Assembly (NCBI GenBank): GCA_020428015.1
Contig: JAGQNQ010000004.1
Coordinates: forward strand, 1-38,626
Origin: Candidatus Saccharimonadota bacterium
GTDB lineage: Bacteria > Patescibacteriota > Saccharimonadia > Saccharimonadales > SZUA-47
Length of the DNA: 38,626 nucleotides
Direction: 5' to 3'
The translations under genes were made by a program, and so were the position numbers. The notes below the pieces were generated by a model, which saw nothing but the letters and a program-made list of their open reading frames with translations, did not search any database and had not been told where the DNA came from. Positions 15,518 through 22,795 of the stretch are shown here, piece after piece; position 1 is the first letter of the stretch, and every line of letters starts with the position of its first letter.

Positions 15518-16423
15518 ATGATACGGACGTTAACGGGGAAGAATAGTTTCGCATTGCAGGCCGAACTGCGCTCGCTGATTACGCAAGTGCAAGATGAGGT
15601 TGGGGATCTTGGCATCGAGCGGTTTGACGCGAGCGAGGTAGATGCAACTACTGTGTTGCAGGCGGTGCAAAGTTTACCTTTTTTGGTGGCAAAAAAGCTG
15701 GTTGTAGTATCATCTCTACAGAGTAACGCTGAACTTCTAGACAGAATAGCTGAACTAGTGGACCGAACGGCCGAAGAGGTAGAGGTAGTACTCGTTGAGC
15801 CAGTACTGGATAAGCGCAAAAGTTCATATAAAGATCTGAAAAAACTAACAAACTTGACCGAGTTTAACGAACCAAGCCCGCAAGAGCTTCCAGGCTGGCT
15901 GGTGGCATACGCGAAGGAGCAGGGTTCTAAGCTCTCTTCACAGGATGCGAGCTACCTTGTTGAGCGGGTTGGGGCAAATCAACAACAGTTGGCTCGCGAA
16001 GTAGAAAAGCTCGCACTGGCCGGAGACATTACAAAAGAGTCAATCAACGCCCTTACGGAGCAATCGGTTCAGAGTGCGATATTTTCGCTTCTAGACGCAG
16101 CTTTTAGCGGCGACAGCGCGCGGGCGTTACAGCTGTATCGAGAGCAACGTCGTGCACGAGTAGAGCCGCAGTATATCTTGGCAATGCTTACCTGGCAGCT
16201 CACGAACTTGGCTCAAGCAGTCTATGCAGATCCGCAGACGGAAAGTACTTTGGTTGCTGCTGGTCAGTCGCCCTTTACGGCGCGCAAATCCTTGCAGCTT
16301 GCAAAACATGTGAGTAAGCACCAGGTGAAGAAGATGATCGAGGACTTAAGCGATTTGGACGCTCAAATAAAAACCAGCGCCGATGCCGACGCTGGTTTAG
16401 AACTCTACTTGCTTTCGCTGTAA
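15518..16423 (+). CDS. holA: DNA polymerase III subunit delta
   Basis: 301 residues. It opens with the delta-like LTGKNSFALQAEL (degenerate P-loop-type strand), has ALQ..PFLVAKKLVVV in the AAA+-like domain, LVERVGANQQQLAREVEKLAL in the middle domain and a helical collar domain ending LLSL. The subunit opens the sliding clamp in the clamp loader. AGGA lies 4 nt before the ATG and a GATACT hexamer 8 nt before it. The 3' end encodes, on the opposite strand, the terminator of rpsT. The holA-rpsT neighbourhood is common in bacteria, here convergent. Confidence 0.9.
   Translation: MIRTLTGKNSFALQAELRSLITQVQDEVGDLGIERFDASEVDATTVLQAVQSLPFLVAKKLVVVSSLQSNAELLDRIAELVDRTAEEVEVVLVEPVLDKRKSSYKDLKKLTNLTEFNEPSPQELPGWLVAYAKEQGSKLSSQDASYLVERVGANQQQLAREVEKLALAGDITKESINALTEQSVQSAIFSLLDAAFSGDSARALQLYREQRRARVEPQYILAMLTWQLTNLAQAVYADPQTESTLVAAGQSPFTARKSLQLAKHVSKHQVKKMIEDLSDLDAQIKTSADADAGLELYLLSL
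16365..16398 (-). terminator. Intrinsic terminator of rpsT, inside the holA coding sequence
   Basis: Perfect 9-bp arms AAACCAGCG (16371-16379) and CGCTGGTTT (16390-16398) with a 10-nt loop. On the minus strand the stem is followed by TTTTTATTT (complement of 16365-16373), a good U-tract. It ends rpsT transcription about 30 nt past its stop, within the last codons of holA. Confidence 0.8.
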
Positions 16424-16427
16424 GAAC

Positions 16428-16796
16428 TTACTTCTTGGTAGTTTTCTTCGCAGCTGGTTTTTTAGCTGGAGCTTTTTTGGCTGCTGGCTTCTTCGCGGCC
16501 GCTGGCTTAGCGGCTTTTTTGGTTGCAGTTCTTTTGCCACCATTTGCTGATTTTGCCGTAGCGTTCAGTTGTCGTTTTTTACGAGCAGCTTTGTTCTTGC
16601 TCATAACACCTTTTTTAACGGCTCGGTCAATAGCACTTTGCGCCTTGTCGTGCGCACCCTCGACACCTTTTTTACCGGTAATTGCAGCGTGTAGTGACTT
16701 GATGCTGTGACGCAAGCCTTTCTTGGTCTTTGCATTTCGTGTGCTACTCTTAGCCGCTACTCGTACGCGCTTTTTAGCAGATTTAATAATTGGCAT
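16428..16796 (-). CDS. rpsT: 30S ribosomal protein S20 with histone H1-like tail
   Basis: 122 residues. The start MPIIKSAKKRVRVAAKSSTR and helical core through about residue 90 are S20. After that comes a ~35-residue tail built of AAKKPAAKK-type repeats, resembling histone H1 or bacterial HU tails; typical S20 ends near residue 87. AAGGAG lies about 12 nt before the ATG, so this gene uses a leader. S20 binds 16S rRNA early in 30S assembly. The tail may add nonspecific RNA or DNA contacts (inference). Confidence 0.95.
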   Translation of the reverse strand: MPIIKSAKKRVRVAAKSSTRNAKTKKGLRHSIKSLHAAITGKKGVEGAHDKAQSAIDRAVKKGVMSKNKAARKKRQLNATAKSANGGKRTATKKAAKPAAAKKPAAKKAPAKKPAAKKTTKK

Positions 16797-16863
16797 ATAC
16801 TTTCGTTTCTCCTTAGCGCCGATTTAAAAGCGCATTAATTATTAGTGTTAACGATTAGCGCAC

Positions 16864-16892
16864 ATTATAGCGAAGTTGTTTCGGTAAGTAAA
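16864..16892 (-). promoter_or_regulatory. rpsT promoter
   Basis: Minus strand: TTTACT (complement of 16887-16892), 17-bp spacer, perfect TATAAT (complement of 16864-16869). The transcript would have a ~60-nt leader with GCGC-anchored complementary segments and the AAGGAG site. Confidence 0.65.
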
Positions 16893-16933
16893 CAGGGGAG
16901 GCTACTCCTAACATATATACTGATGCATTTTTC

Positions 16934-16963
16934 TTGCACATCATACAAAAAACATGATACGAT
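16934..16963 (+). promoter_or_regulatory. Promoter of the DHH-like gene
   Basis: TTGCAC (16934-16939), 18-bp spacer, TACGAT (16958-16963). The leader of about 35 nt is very A/T-rich and shows no Shine-Dalgarno. Confidence 0.5.
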
Positions 16964-17005
16964 TATTACCGTAAGCGTTAAAAAATCAAAAATAATTTTA
17001 AAATT

Positions 17006-18658
17006 ATGCAAAATCCCGCAGCCGAACAGGTTACAAAAGCACTCAAAGACGCGAATAACGTATTGGTGACAGTACGCAATAGTCCGTCAGTTGATGAGTT
17101 ATCAGCAGCAATTGCGCTGACGCTAATGCTTAATCATATGAATAAACACGCTATTACCGTTTTCAGTGGTCGAGTACCGTCCACTTTAGAGTTCTTGCAG
17201 CCTGAGATGGCGATTGATACAAACACCGACTCTTTACGCGACTTCATTATCGCTCTCGACAAATCAAAAGCAGATAAACTGCGATATAAGGTTGAAGATA
17301 ATGTCGTTCGAATTTTTATTACTCCGTACAAAACCTCAGTAACCGAGCACGACTTGGAATTTTCTCAAGGTGACTTCAACGTCGATGTTGTGGTAGCACT
17401 TGGGGTCGTGAACAAAGAGGATTTTGACCAGGCAGTAACGACTCATGGTCGAATATTGCACGATGCAAACGTCGTAACTTTGACCAAGGGTGATGCTGTA
17501 AGTCAACTCGGAGCTGTAAACTGGCAGGAACCGCAAGCAAGTAGTCTTTCGGAAATGATCACAAGCATTGTTGACGGGCTAGGCGAAAATGTTCTCGACG
17601 GCCAAATTGCGACAGCGCTGCTTACGGGTATCGTTGCCGAAACGGATCGATTTAGAAATGCCAGCACAACTCCTCAGGTCATGTCGTTAAGTTCGAAACT
17701 TATGGCGGCAGGCGCAAATCAGCAATTGGTCGCTGAAAAACTCGAAGAGCCTGATATGGGGCCAGAGATGGCGCCGATTCAGGACTCAGCTAGCGCAGGA
17801 GACGGAGCGCTTGAGATTGATCATGATGATGGCGAAGATGTTGGAAAAATTCACATCGATGATTCGGGCAACCTAAAAGTACCTGATGAAATTGAAGATG
17901 AAGCTCCAAAACAGCCTGAGGAAGCTACTCTGCCAGGGCAGCGTGAATACATTGATACGCCGACTCCAACCCTGTTTGGCCAAGATGATAGCGGCACAAC
18001 ATCTGCACAGCCTCTGTTCGGGGATAAGCCTGGCAGTCAACCAGAAATAAGCAGCCAGTTCAATGATGACGCGGAGCCTGCTAACCACGAGGAGAAGATT
18101 ATCCAGCCACTTGCCGAAAGTGATGCGCCTGGGCCAGAGTCAATAGCTCCTCCAGCTGAGGTTGTAGAAGCGCCTATGCAGGCATTAGAGCCGCCTGCTT
18201 CAGTTACCCCTCCTGAACTAGAAATCCCACCGCAACCACAGGATTCCTTGCCTACATTAGAAGAGCCGGTAGCGCCGCAAGCGACTCCAGATAGCCAAAC
18301 TTTAACGGACATTGAAAAAGCTGTCGGTAGCGAGCATGTGCAAAGTCAGGATGTAGCTCAACCACAGGCTGTACCAAACGTCGAGGACTTTTTGGGTACA
18401 ACACGAGCCACACCTGATCCAGTTGCTGAACCAGAAGTAGCGCAGGAAAATCCTGTTACGGAAACTCCTGCGGAAGAAAAGAAGCGGGAAGAAGCCCAGA
18501 CTGTTGAAATTCCGGCTCCGGAACCAGCACCACAGGTCATAAATCCGACCGATCCACCAGCAGTACCACCGCCGTTAATGCCACAATCATCCGCTCAACC
18601 CCAATTCTATGAAGCCGACGGTACGAACAGCAATCCTTTTCTGAACCCTGGACAATAG
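17006..18658 (+). CDS. DHH-family phosphoesterase-like protein, catalytically degenerate, with long disordered tail
   Basis: 550 residues. Residues 1-260 follow the NrnA/DHH fold: NVLVTVRNSPSVDELSAAIA matches the HxPDxDAIGSAL motif, and LLTGIVAETDRFRNASTTPQ matches the GI..DT..FR...T segment. Several metal ligands are missing: the His is Asn and the first Asp is Ser in motif I, and VVVALGVVN replaces the acidic VVDxxD strand. It is therefore probably not an active nanoRNase or c-di-nucleotide phosphodiesterase. Residues about 265-550 are acidic and Pro/Glu/Gln-rich with no predicted fold, like a scaffold or linker. Upstream of truB by 18 bp, so probably co-transcribed. Confidence 0.75.
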   Translation: MQNPAAEQVTKALKDANNVLVTVRNSPSVDELSAAIALTLMLNHMNKHAITVFSGRVPSTLEFLQPEMAIDTNTDSLRDFIIALDKSKADKLRYKVEDNVVRIFITPYKTSVTEHDLEFSQGDFNVDVVVALGVVNKEDFDQAVTTHGRILHDANVVTLTKGDAVSQLGAVNWQEPQASSLSEMITSIVDGLGENVLDGQIATALLTGIVAETDRFRNASTTPQVMSLSSKLMAAGANQQLVAEKLEEPDMGPEMAPIQDSASAGDGALEIDHDDGEDVGKIHIDDSGNLKVPDEIEDEAPKQPEEATLPGQREYIDTPTPTLFGQDDSGTTSAQPLFGDKPGSQPEISSQFNDDAEPANHEEKIIQPLAESDAPGPESIAPPAEVVEAPMQALEPPASVTPPELEIPPQPQDSLPTLEEPVAPQATPDSQTLTDIEKAVGSEHVQSQDVAQPQAVPNVEDFLGTTRATPDPVAEPEVAQENPVTETPAEEKKREEAQTVEIPAPEPAPQVINPTDPPAVPPPLMPQSSAQPQFYEADGTNSNPFLNPGQ

Positions 18659-18676
18659 TGTAAGCTTTGAGAAGCT

Positions 18677-19372
18677 ATGGAAGGAATACTCCTTATAGAT
18701 AAGCCGGAAGGCTGGACGTCGTTTGATGTGGTGAGCTACGTGCGTAAGATGGTTGCTTGTATTGAGGGCAAAAAGCCCCGCAACGTGAAGGTGGGGCATA
18801 CTGGCACGCTTGATCCAGCTGCAACTGGACTACTTATGCTGGCTGTTGGTAAAAAATATACTTCTCAAATGCCAGATTTTATGAAGAAAGATAAAACCTA
18901 TCAAACAGAGCTTACGTTAGGGAAAACAAGTACAACTGGAGACAGAGAGGGTGAGATAACAAATGTTTCCGAGACAGAACCAACTTTAGAAGATGTTCAG
19001 GCTGCATTGGAGCAGTTTGTCGGCGAAATAAGCCAAGTACCTCCGATGTACAGCGCCGTTAAAGTTGACGGTAAGCGAGCCTATGAGCTTGCACGGTCAG
19101 GCAAAGAAGTTGAGCTAAAGCCGAGAAAAGTCACGATATATAGCATAAACGATATAATATATGCATATCCGACTGTGACGTTCACGACAAGAGTTAGTAG
19201 TGGCACCTATATTCGTTCACTAGCCGCCGACATTGGAGAGAAGCTGGGTTGCGGGGCATACATGAGTAACCTGCAACGTACTGCAATCGGAGATGCGGAA
19301 ATATCAAAAGCACATGCGATTTCAGACCTGAACGAAGAGCTTTTGCAAAAAAGCCTTGCTTCTAACAGATGA
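18677..19372 (+). CDS. truB: tRNA pseudouridine-55 synthase
   Basis: 231 residues. It starts with GILLIDKPEGWTSFDVV, and the catalytic Asp lies in VGHTGTLDPAATGLL. YQTELTLGKTSTTGDREG and PPMYSAVKVDGKRAYELAR are further TruB motifs. No PUA domain follows, so it is the short form. It makes psi55 in the T-loop of tRNAs. GAGAAG near the ATG is a weak ribosome site; expression probably relies on the upstream DHH-like gene. Confidence 0.96.
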   Translation: MEGILLIDKPEGWTSFDVVSYVRKMVACIEGKKPRNVKVGHTGTLDPAATGLLMLAVGKKYTSQMPDFMKKDKTYQTELTLGKTSTTGDREGEITNVSETEPTLEDVQAALEQFVGEISQVPPMYSAVKVDGKRAYELARSGKEVELKPRKVTIYSINDIIYAYPTVTFTTRVSSGTYIRSLAADIGEKLGCGAYMSNLQRTAIGDAEISKAHAISDLNEELLQKSLASNR

Positions 19373-19376
19373 CGAT

Positions 19377-19396
19377 GCTATAATTGCTCTCAACAT
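19377..19396 (+). promoter_or_regulatory. rpsO promoter, extended -10
   Basis: TGC followed by perfect TATAAT (19379-19384), 12 nt before the rpsO ATG. The message would have about 5 nt of leader and no Shine-Dalgarno. Unusual for a ribosomal protein gene. Confidence 0.55.
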
Positions 19397-19645
19397 ATGA
19401 CAGAAACTAAAGAGAAGAAGTCGACAAAAGTCGTTGATACTGGTTCACCTGAAGTGCAGGTAACTGCGCTGACTGCTCGTATCAATGAACTTACTGAGCA
19501 TCTGAAAGTGAACAAAAAAGATCACATGGCACGACGTGGTCTTCTGACTATGGTTGGCAAAAGAAAGAAACTTTTGAAATATCTTGCTGATAAAGATTCA
19601 GCAAAGTACCTCTCACTTATCAAGACACTTGGCTTGCGCCGTTAA
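19397..19645 (+). CDS. rpsO: 30S ribosomal protein S15
   Basis: 82 residues. [21 protein letters not shown] and the [22 protein letters not shown] stretch are diagnostic S15 segments; it is a few residues shorter than the E. coli protein at the N-terminus. S15 binds the 16S central domain and helps form intersubunit bridge B4. rpsO followed by pnp is an ancient arrangement linked to mRNA decay control. Confidence 0.97.
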   Translation: MTETKEKKSTKVVDTGSPEVQVTALTARINELTEHLKVNKKDHMARRGLLTMVGKRKKLLKYLADKDSAKYLSLIKTLGLRR

Positions 19646-19736
19646 TCAAATTTTCGGTGTAAATACAGTTATTTTCTCCTGACGCGCGTATTTCTATGAA
19701 TAAAAGTACGTGGGCTAGAGGAAATTAATATCGAAA

Positions 19737-19806
19737 GAGTGTGATCGGTAGTAGAGCACAGTTTGCGGCTCATTAATTCGCAATCTGAACCCTGTTACCG
19801 ACACTC
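19737..19806 (+). promoter_or_regulatory. Structured pnp leader
   Basis: GAGTGT (19737-19742) pairs with ACACTC (19801-19806), CGGTA (19746-19750) with TACCG (19796-19800) across a 3-nt bulge, ACAG (19758-19761) with CTGT (19792-19795), and TTGCG (19763-19767) with CGCAA (19779-19783). The AAGGA ribosome site follows directly. In E. coli the pnp leader hairpin is cut by RNase III and used by PNPase for autoregulation; this one has the right place and shape. It vaguely resembles a tRNA but lacks a proper T-loop. Confidence 0.6.
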
Positions 19807-19822
19807 AGAAAGAAGGAAAAAT

Positions 19823-21955
19823 ATGTCACAAATTATAAACCCAAAGGGTGTAGACATCATCAGTGTGAGCACACAGCTCTGTGGCCGTGAGCTTAAACTG
19901 GAAGTAAACCGTGTCGGATTCCGATCTACCGCATCGGTTATGGTCAGTTACGGTGATACTGTCGTGCTTGGAACTGCCATGGTAGGAAACAAGCCAGTCA
20001 GTGGTATGGACTACTTCCCGTTAAGCATTGATTACGAAGAAAAATTCTATGCAGCTGGTAAGATCAGCGGCAGCCGTTTCATCAAGCGTGAAGGTCGTCC
20101 AAGCGAGGAAGCAATCCTCATTGGTCGTATCATTGACCGTCCAATTCGCCCGCTGTGGCCAAAGGGCTACCGTCAAGAGGTGCAGGGCATCGCTACCGTT
20201 TTGAGCACTGATCCTGCTTTCCGCCCTGATATGGTGGCGATGATTGCCACAAGTGCGGCATTAATGCTCACTGGTGCACCGTTTGACGGACCAGTTGCTG
20301 GACTCCGCGTTGGTATGACCGAAGATGGTCAGTACAAAGCGTTCATGAGTGCAGAGGAATATGATGCAAGCAAGCTTGACCTCGTCGTCGCAGGCACAGC
20401 TGAAGGTATCATGATGGTGGAAGCTGGGGCGAATGAAGTCTCTGAAGACGAAGTTATCGCCGCTATGGAGTTTGCGCACAAGGAAATGCAGCCAGCGATT
20501 GAACTGCAGAAACAGTTGGTTGAAAAAGTTGGTGTTACGCCGCTTGAATACGAACTGATTAAGCCGGATGAATCTATCCAAGCAGCAGTTGATGCATGGA
20601 TTTCAGGCAAAATCACCAAAGATTTTCGTGTGGACTACCCATTCCGAAATCAGAAGATTGATGAACTACGCGATGCGATGCACGCGCACTTTCAGCAAGA
20701 GCTCGGAGAAGAAGCATATGCAGACGTTAAAGGTGAGTACAGCGACGCTTTCCAGATGGCAGTACATGCGGATGTTCGTAAGGGTATCGTGAGTGAGCAG
20801 GTACGACCTGACGGCCGTCAGATGACCCAGATTCGTCCACTATCAAGCGAAGTTGGCTTCTTGCCGCGAGCACACGGATCAAGCCTGTTCACGCGTGGTG
20901 TGACCCAGGCCATGAACATCGTTACCTTAGCGCCAACCAGCTACGCACAGATCGTTGATACCATGGAGCGTGACAGCGAGCGCAATTACATGCATCACTA
21001 CAACGCACCAGGCTGGACCGTCGGTGAGGTCAAGCGACTTGGAAGTCCAGGACGACGTGAAATTGGCCATGGCTACCTAGCAGAGCGAGCTATTTTGCCA
21101 ATGCTACCAAGCATTGAAGAGTTCCCGTATACGATCCGTAGCGTGACAGAAATCATGAGCCAGAACGGTTCAACCAGTATGGCGGCGACGTGCTCTAGCT
21201 GTATGGCACTTTTGAACGCTGGCGTACCGCTGAAGCGACCCGTATCAGGTATCGCCATGGGTCTGATGATGGATGGTGACACGCCGTATATTTTGAGCGA
21301 CATTGCTGATGCGGAAGATTTCGCCGGCGACATGGACTTCAAGGTGACGGGTACTGAAAAAGGTATCACCGCGCTGCAGATGGATATGAAAGTGCATGGT
21401 TTACCAACGAGCGTACTCGCAAAAGCGCTTGCTCAGGGTAAAGAGGGCCGAGCCGAAATTTTGCGCCACATGGTAAGTGTCATCGACAAACCAGGTACGA
21501 TGAGCCCGTACGCACCGCGTGTGGAGAGCATCAAGATTAATCCAGACAAGATTCGCGAAGTGATTGGCAAGGGTGGTGAAACAATCCAGAAAATTACCGC
21601 TGATACTGGCACGGAGATCGATATCAAGGATGACGGTACTATTATGATTGCCAGCCCAGACGGCGAGAAAATTGAGCGTGCTATGCAGTGGATTCGCGAC
21701 ATTGTAGAAGAACCAGAAGTCGGGAAAATTTACGTTGATAAGCCAGTGGTGAGCGTGATGGACTTTGGTGCATTCGTGCAAATCCTGCCAGGACGTGACG
21801 GTTTGGTGCACGTGAGCGAAATCAGCGAAGAGCGCGTTGAGAAAGTGTCCGATAAACTCAAAGAAGGCGATAAAGTAACCGTTAAGTTGGTTGCTATCGA
21901 CGACCGTGGACGCTTGCAGCTCAGTATGAAGGCTGTCGCTCGAGACCAGAAATAG
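19823..21955 (+). CDS. pnp: Polynucleotide phosphorylase
   Basis: 710 residues from the ATG at 19823 (AAGGA upstream); the frame extends to 19763 across the leader hairpin and is rejected there. There are two RNase PH-like domains (GDTVVLGTAMVG, the SGSRFIKREGRP loop, and LFTRGVTQAMNIVTL with PGRREIGHG in the second), then a KH domain (REVIGKGGETIQKI) and an S1 domain (GKIYVDKPVVSVMDFGAFVQ) at the C-terminus. It degrades RNA 3' to 5' with phosphate. The neighbour RNase J suggests a joint RNA-decay block. Confidence 0.97.
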   Translation: MSQIINPKGVDIISVSTQLCGRELKLEVNRVGFRSTASVMVSYGDTVVLGTAMVGNKPVSGMDYFPLSIDYEEKFYAAGKISGSRFIKREGRPSEEAILIGRIIDRPIRPLWPKGYRQEVQGIATVLSTDPAFRPDMVAMIATSAALMLTGAPFDGPVAGLRVGMTEDGQYKAFMSAEEYDASKLDLVVAGTAEGIMMVEAGANEVSEDEVIAAMEFAHKEMQPAIELQKQLVEKVGVTPLEYELIKPDESIQAAVDAWISGKITKDFRVDYPFRNQKIDELRDAMHAHFQQELGEEAYADVKGEYSDAFQMAVHADVRKGIVSEQVRPDGRQMTQIRPLSSEVGFLPRAHGSSLFTRGVTQAMNIVTLAPTSYAQIVDTMERDSERNYMHHYNAPGWTVGEVKRLGSPGRREIGHGYLAERAILPMLPSIEEFPYTIRSVTEIMSQNGSTSMAATCSSCMALLNAGVPLKRPVSGIAMGLMMDGDTPYILSDIADAEDFAGDMDFKVTGTEKGITALQMDMKVHGLPTSVLAKALAQGKEGRAEILRHMVSVIDKPGTMSPYAPRVESIKINPDKIREVIGKGGETIQKITADTGTEIDIKDDGTIMIASPDGEKIERAMQWIRDIVEEPEVGKIYVDKPVVSVMDFGAFVQILPGRDGLVHVSEISEERVEKVSDKLKEGDKVTVKLVAIDDRGRLQLSMKAVARDQK

Positions 21956-21989
21956 TTAGTTTACCTGTAAAAAAAGGGGGTAGATATCA

Positions 21990-22196
21990 GTGGCAAAAAA
22001 GAAAAAACAGCTTGAGAGCAAGCAGTCATCTCTAAAAATGCTTGGTTTTTCTATCATAGCGCTTGTATGGACGTATATCTTTGCTTCATGGGCAATAGAC
22101 AGCGGTAGTTTAGTTGCTCACGTGCTCGCCTATGCGAGTGTCTATTATGCAATTTACTATGCAAAAGAAACGATTAAATTAAAGTTTAGCAAATGA
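21990..22196 (+). CDS. Small two-helix membrane protein
   Basis: 68 residues with a GTG start; an AGGGGG stretch 9 nt upstream supports it. A Lys-rich N-terminus is followed by two hydrophobic helices (about 17-35 and 40-58) and a basic end, so a hairpin with both ends inside. Its stop overlaps the start of the glycosylase gene (ATGA). Function unknown. Confidence 0.65.
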   Translation: MAKKKKQLESKQSSLKMLGFSIIALVWTYIFASWAIDSGSLVAHVLAYASVYYAIYYAKETIKLKFSK

Positions 22197-22777
22197 CAAA
22201 GCAAGCACAGCTTGATGAGCTGAAAAAAACAATCGAACAGCAGCAGCCATGCAAGGACCTCGCTGCAACCGCAACACAACTTGTTTTTGGCAGTGGAAAT
22301 CCTGATGCGGACATCGTGTTTATCGGTGAAGCGCCGGGAAAGAATGAAGACGAAAAGGGTCTGCCGTTTGTTGGGGCGGCAGGCAAGTTCCTTGACGAGA
22401 TGTTGGGGAGCGTGAATATTAAGAGAGAGGATATCTATATTACGAACATTGTAAAGTATCGTCCGCCAAATAACCGCGATCCGTTGCCTGACGAAAAAGC
22501 AGAATTCTGGCCGTATTTACTCAAACAGCTGGCAATCATTCAACCGAAAATAGTAGCGACACTTGGTCGTCATAGTGGGCAGGCTTTCTTAAAAGACCTG
22601 CGCATAAGTGCCGATCATGGCCACCCAAAACGAATAAAAATTAAACGGGACGGACAAGAAGAGAGTCTGCTCATATTACCGCTCTATCATCCAGCAGCAG
22701 CCCTCTACGATGGATCTTTGCGAACAACATTGATTGAAGATTTCCAAAGCGTCCCAAAACTTTTAGCAGAATATTGA
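22193..22777 (+). CDS. Family-4-type uracil-DNA glycosylase lacking Fe-S cysteines
   Basis: 194 residues. [20 protein letters not shown] (motif 1 and lesion loop), [14 protein letters not shown] and the HPAA motif in [10 protein letters not shown] define the family-4 UDG fold, which removes uracil from DNA. Family-4 enzymes hold a 4Fe-4S cluster with four Cys. Here the whole protein has one Cys (C20); the usual CxxC is QxxC-like, and the two downstream positions are Y89 and about F105. The cluster is therefore probably absent. The start overlaps the upstream gene by 4 bp. The glycosylase residues look intact. Confidence 0.88.
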   Translation: MTKQAQLDELKKTIEQQQPCKDLAATATQLVFGSGNPDADIVFIGEAPGKNEDEKGLPFVGAAGKFLDEMLGSVNIKREDIYITNIVKYRPPNNRDPLPDEKAEFWPYLLKQLAIIQPKIVATLGRHSGQAFLKDLRISADHGHPKRIKIKRDGQEESLLILPLYHPAAALYDGSLRTTLIEDFQSVPKLLAEY

Positions 22778-22795
22778 AAAGGAGAAATAAGGAAA

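Noticed and set aside
16435-16710. Hydrophobic ORF on the plus strand opposite rpsT
   Set aside because: Ala/Phe/Leu-rich antisense shadow of the Lys/Ala-rich S20 coding sequence.
18037-18540. Gly/Ser-rich minus-strand ORFs opposite the DHH tail
   Set aside because: Low-complexity shadows of the Pro/Glu-rich coding strand.
19737-19806. tRNA gene (tRNA-Met-like: GGTAG, CTCAT, paired ends)
   Set aside because: No proper T-loop GTTCRA, the D-arm does not pair as GCTC/GAGC, and the anticodon loop is 11 nt. It fits a pnp leader better.
19763-19822. 20-residue N-terminal extension of PNPase
   Set aside because: It covers the leader hairpin, and AAGGA supports the ATG at 19823.
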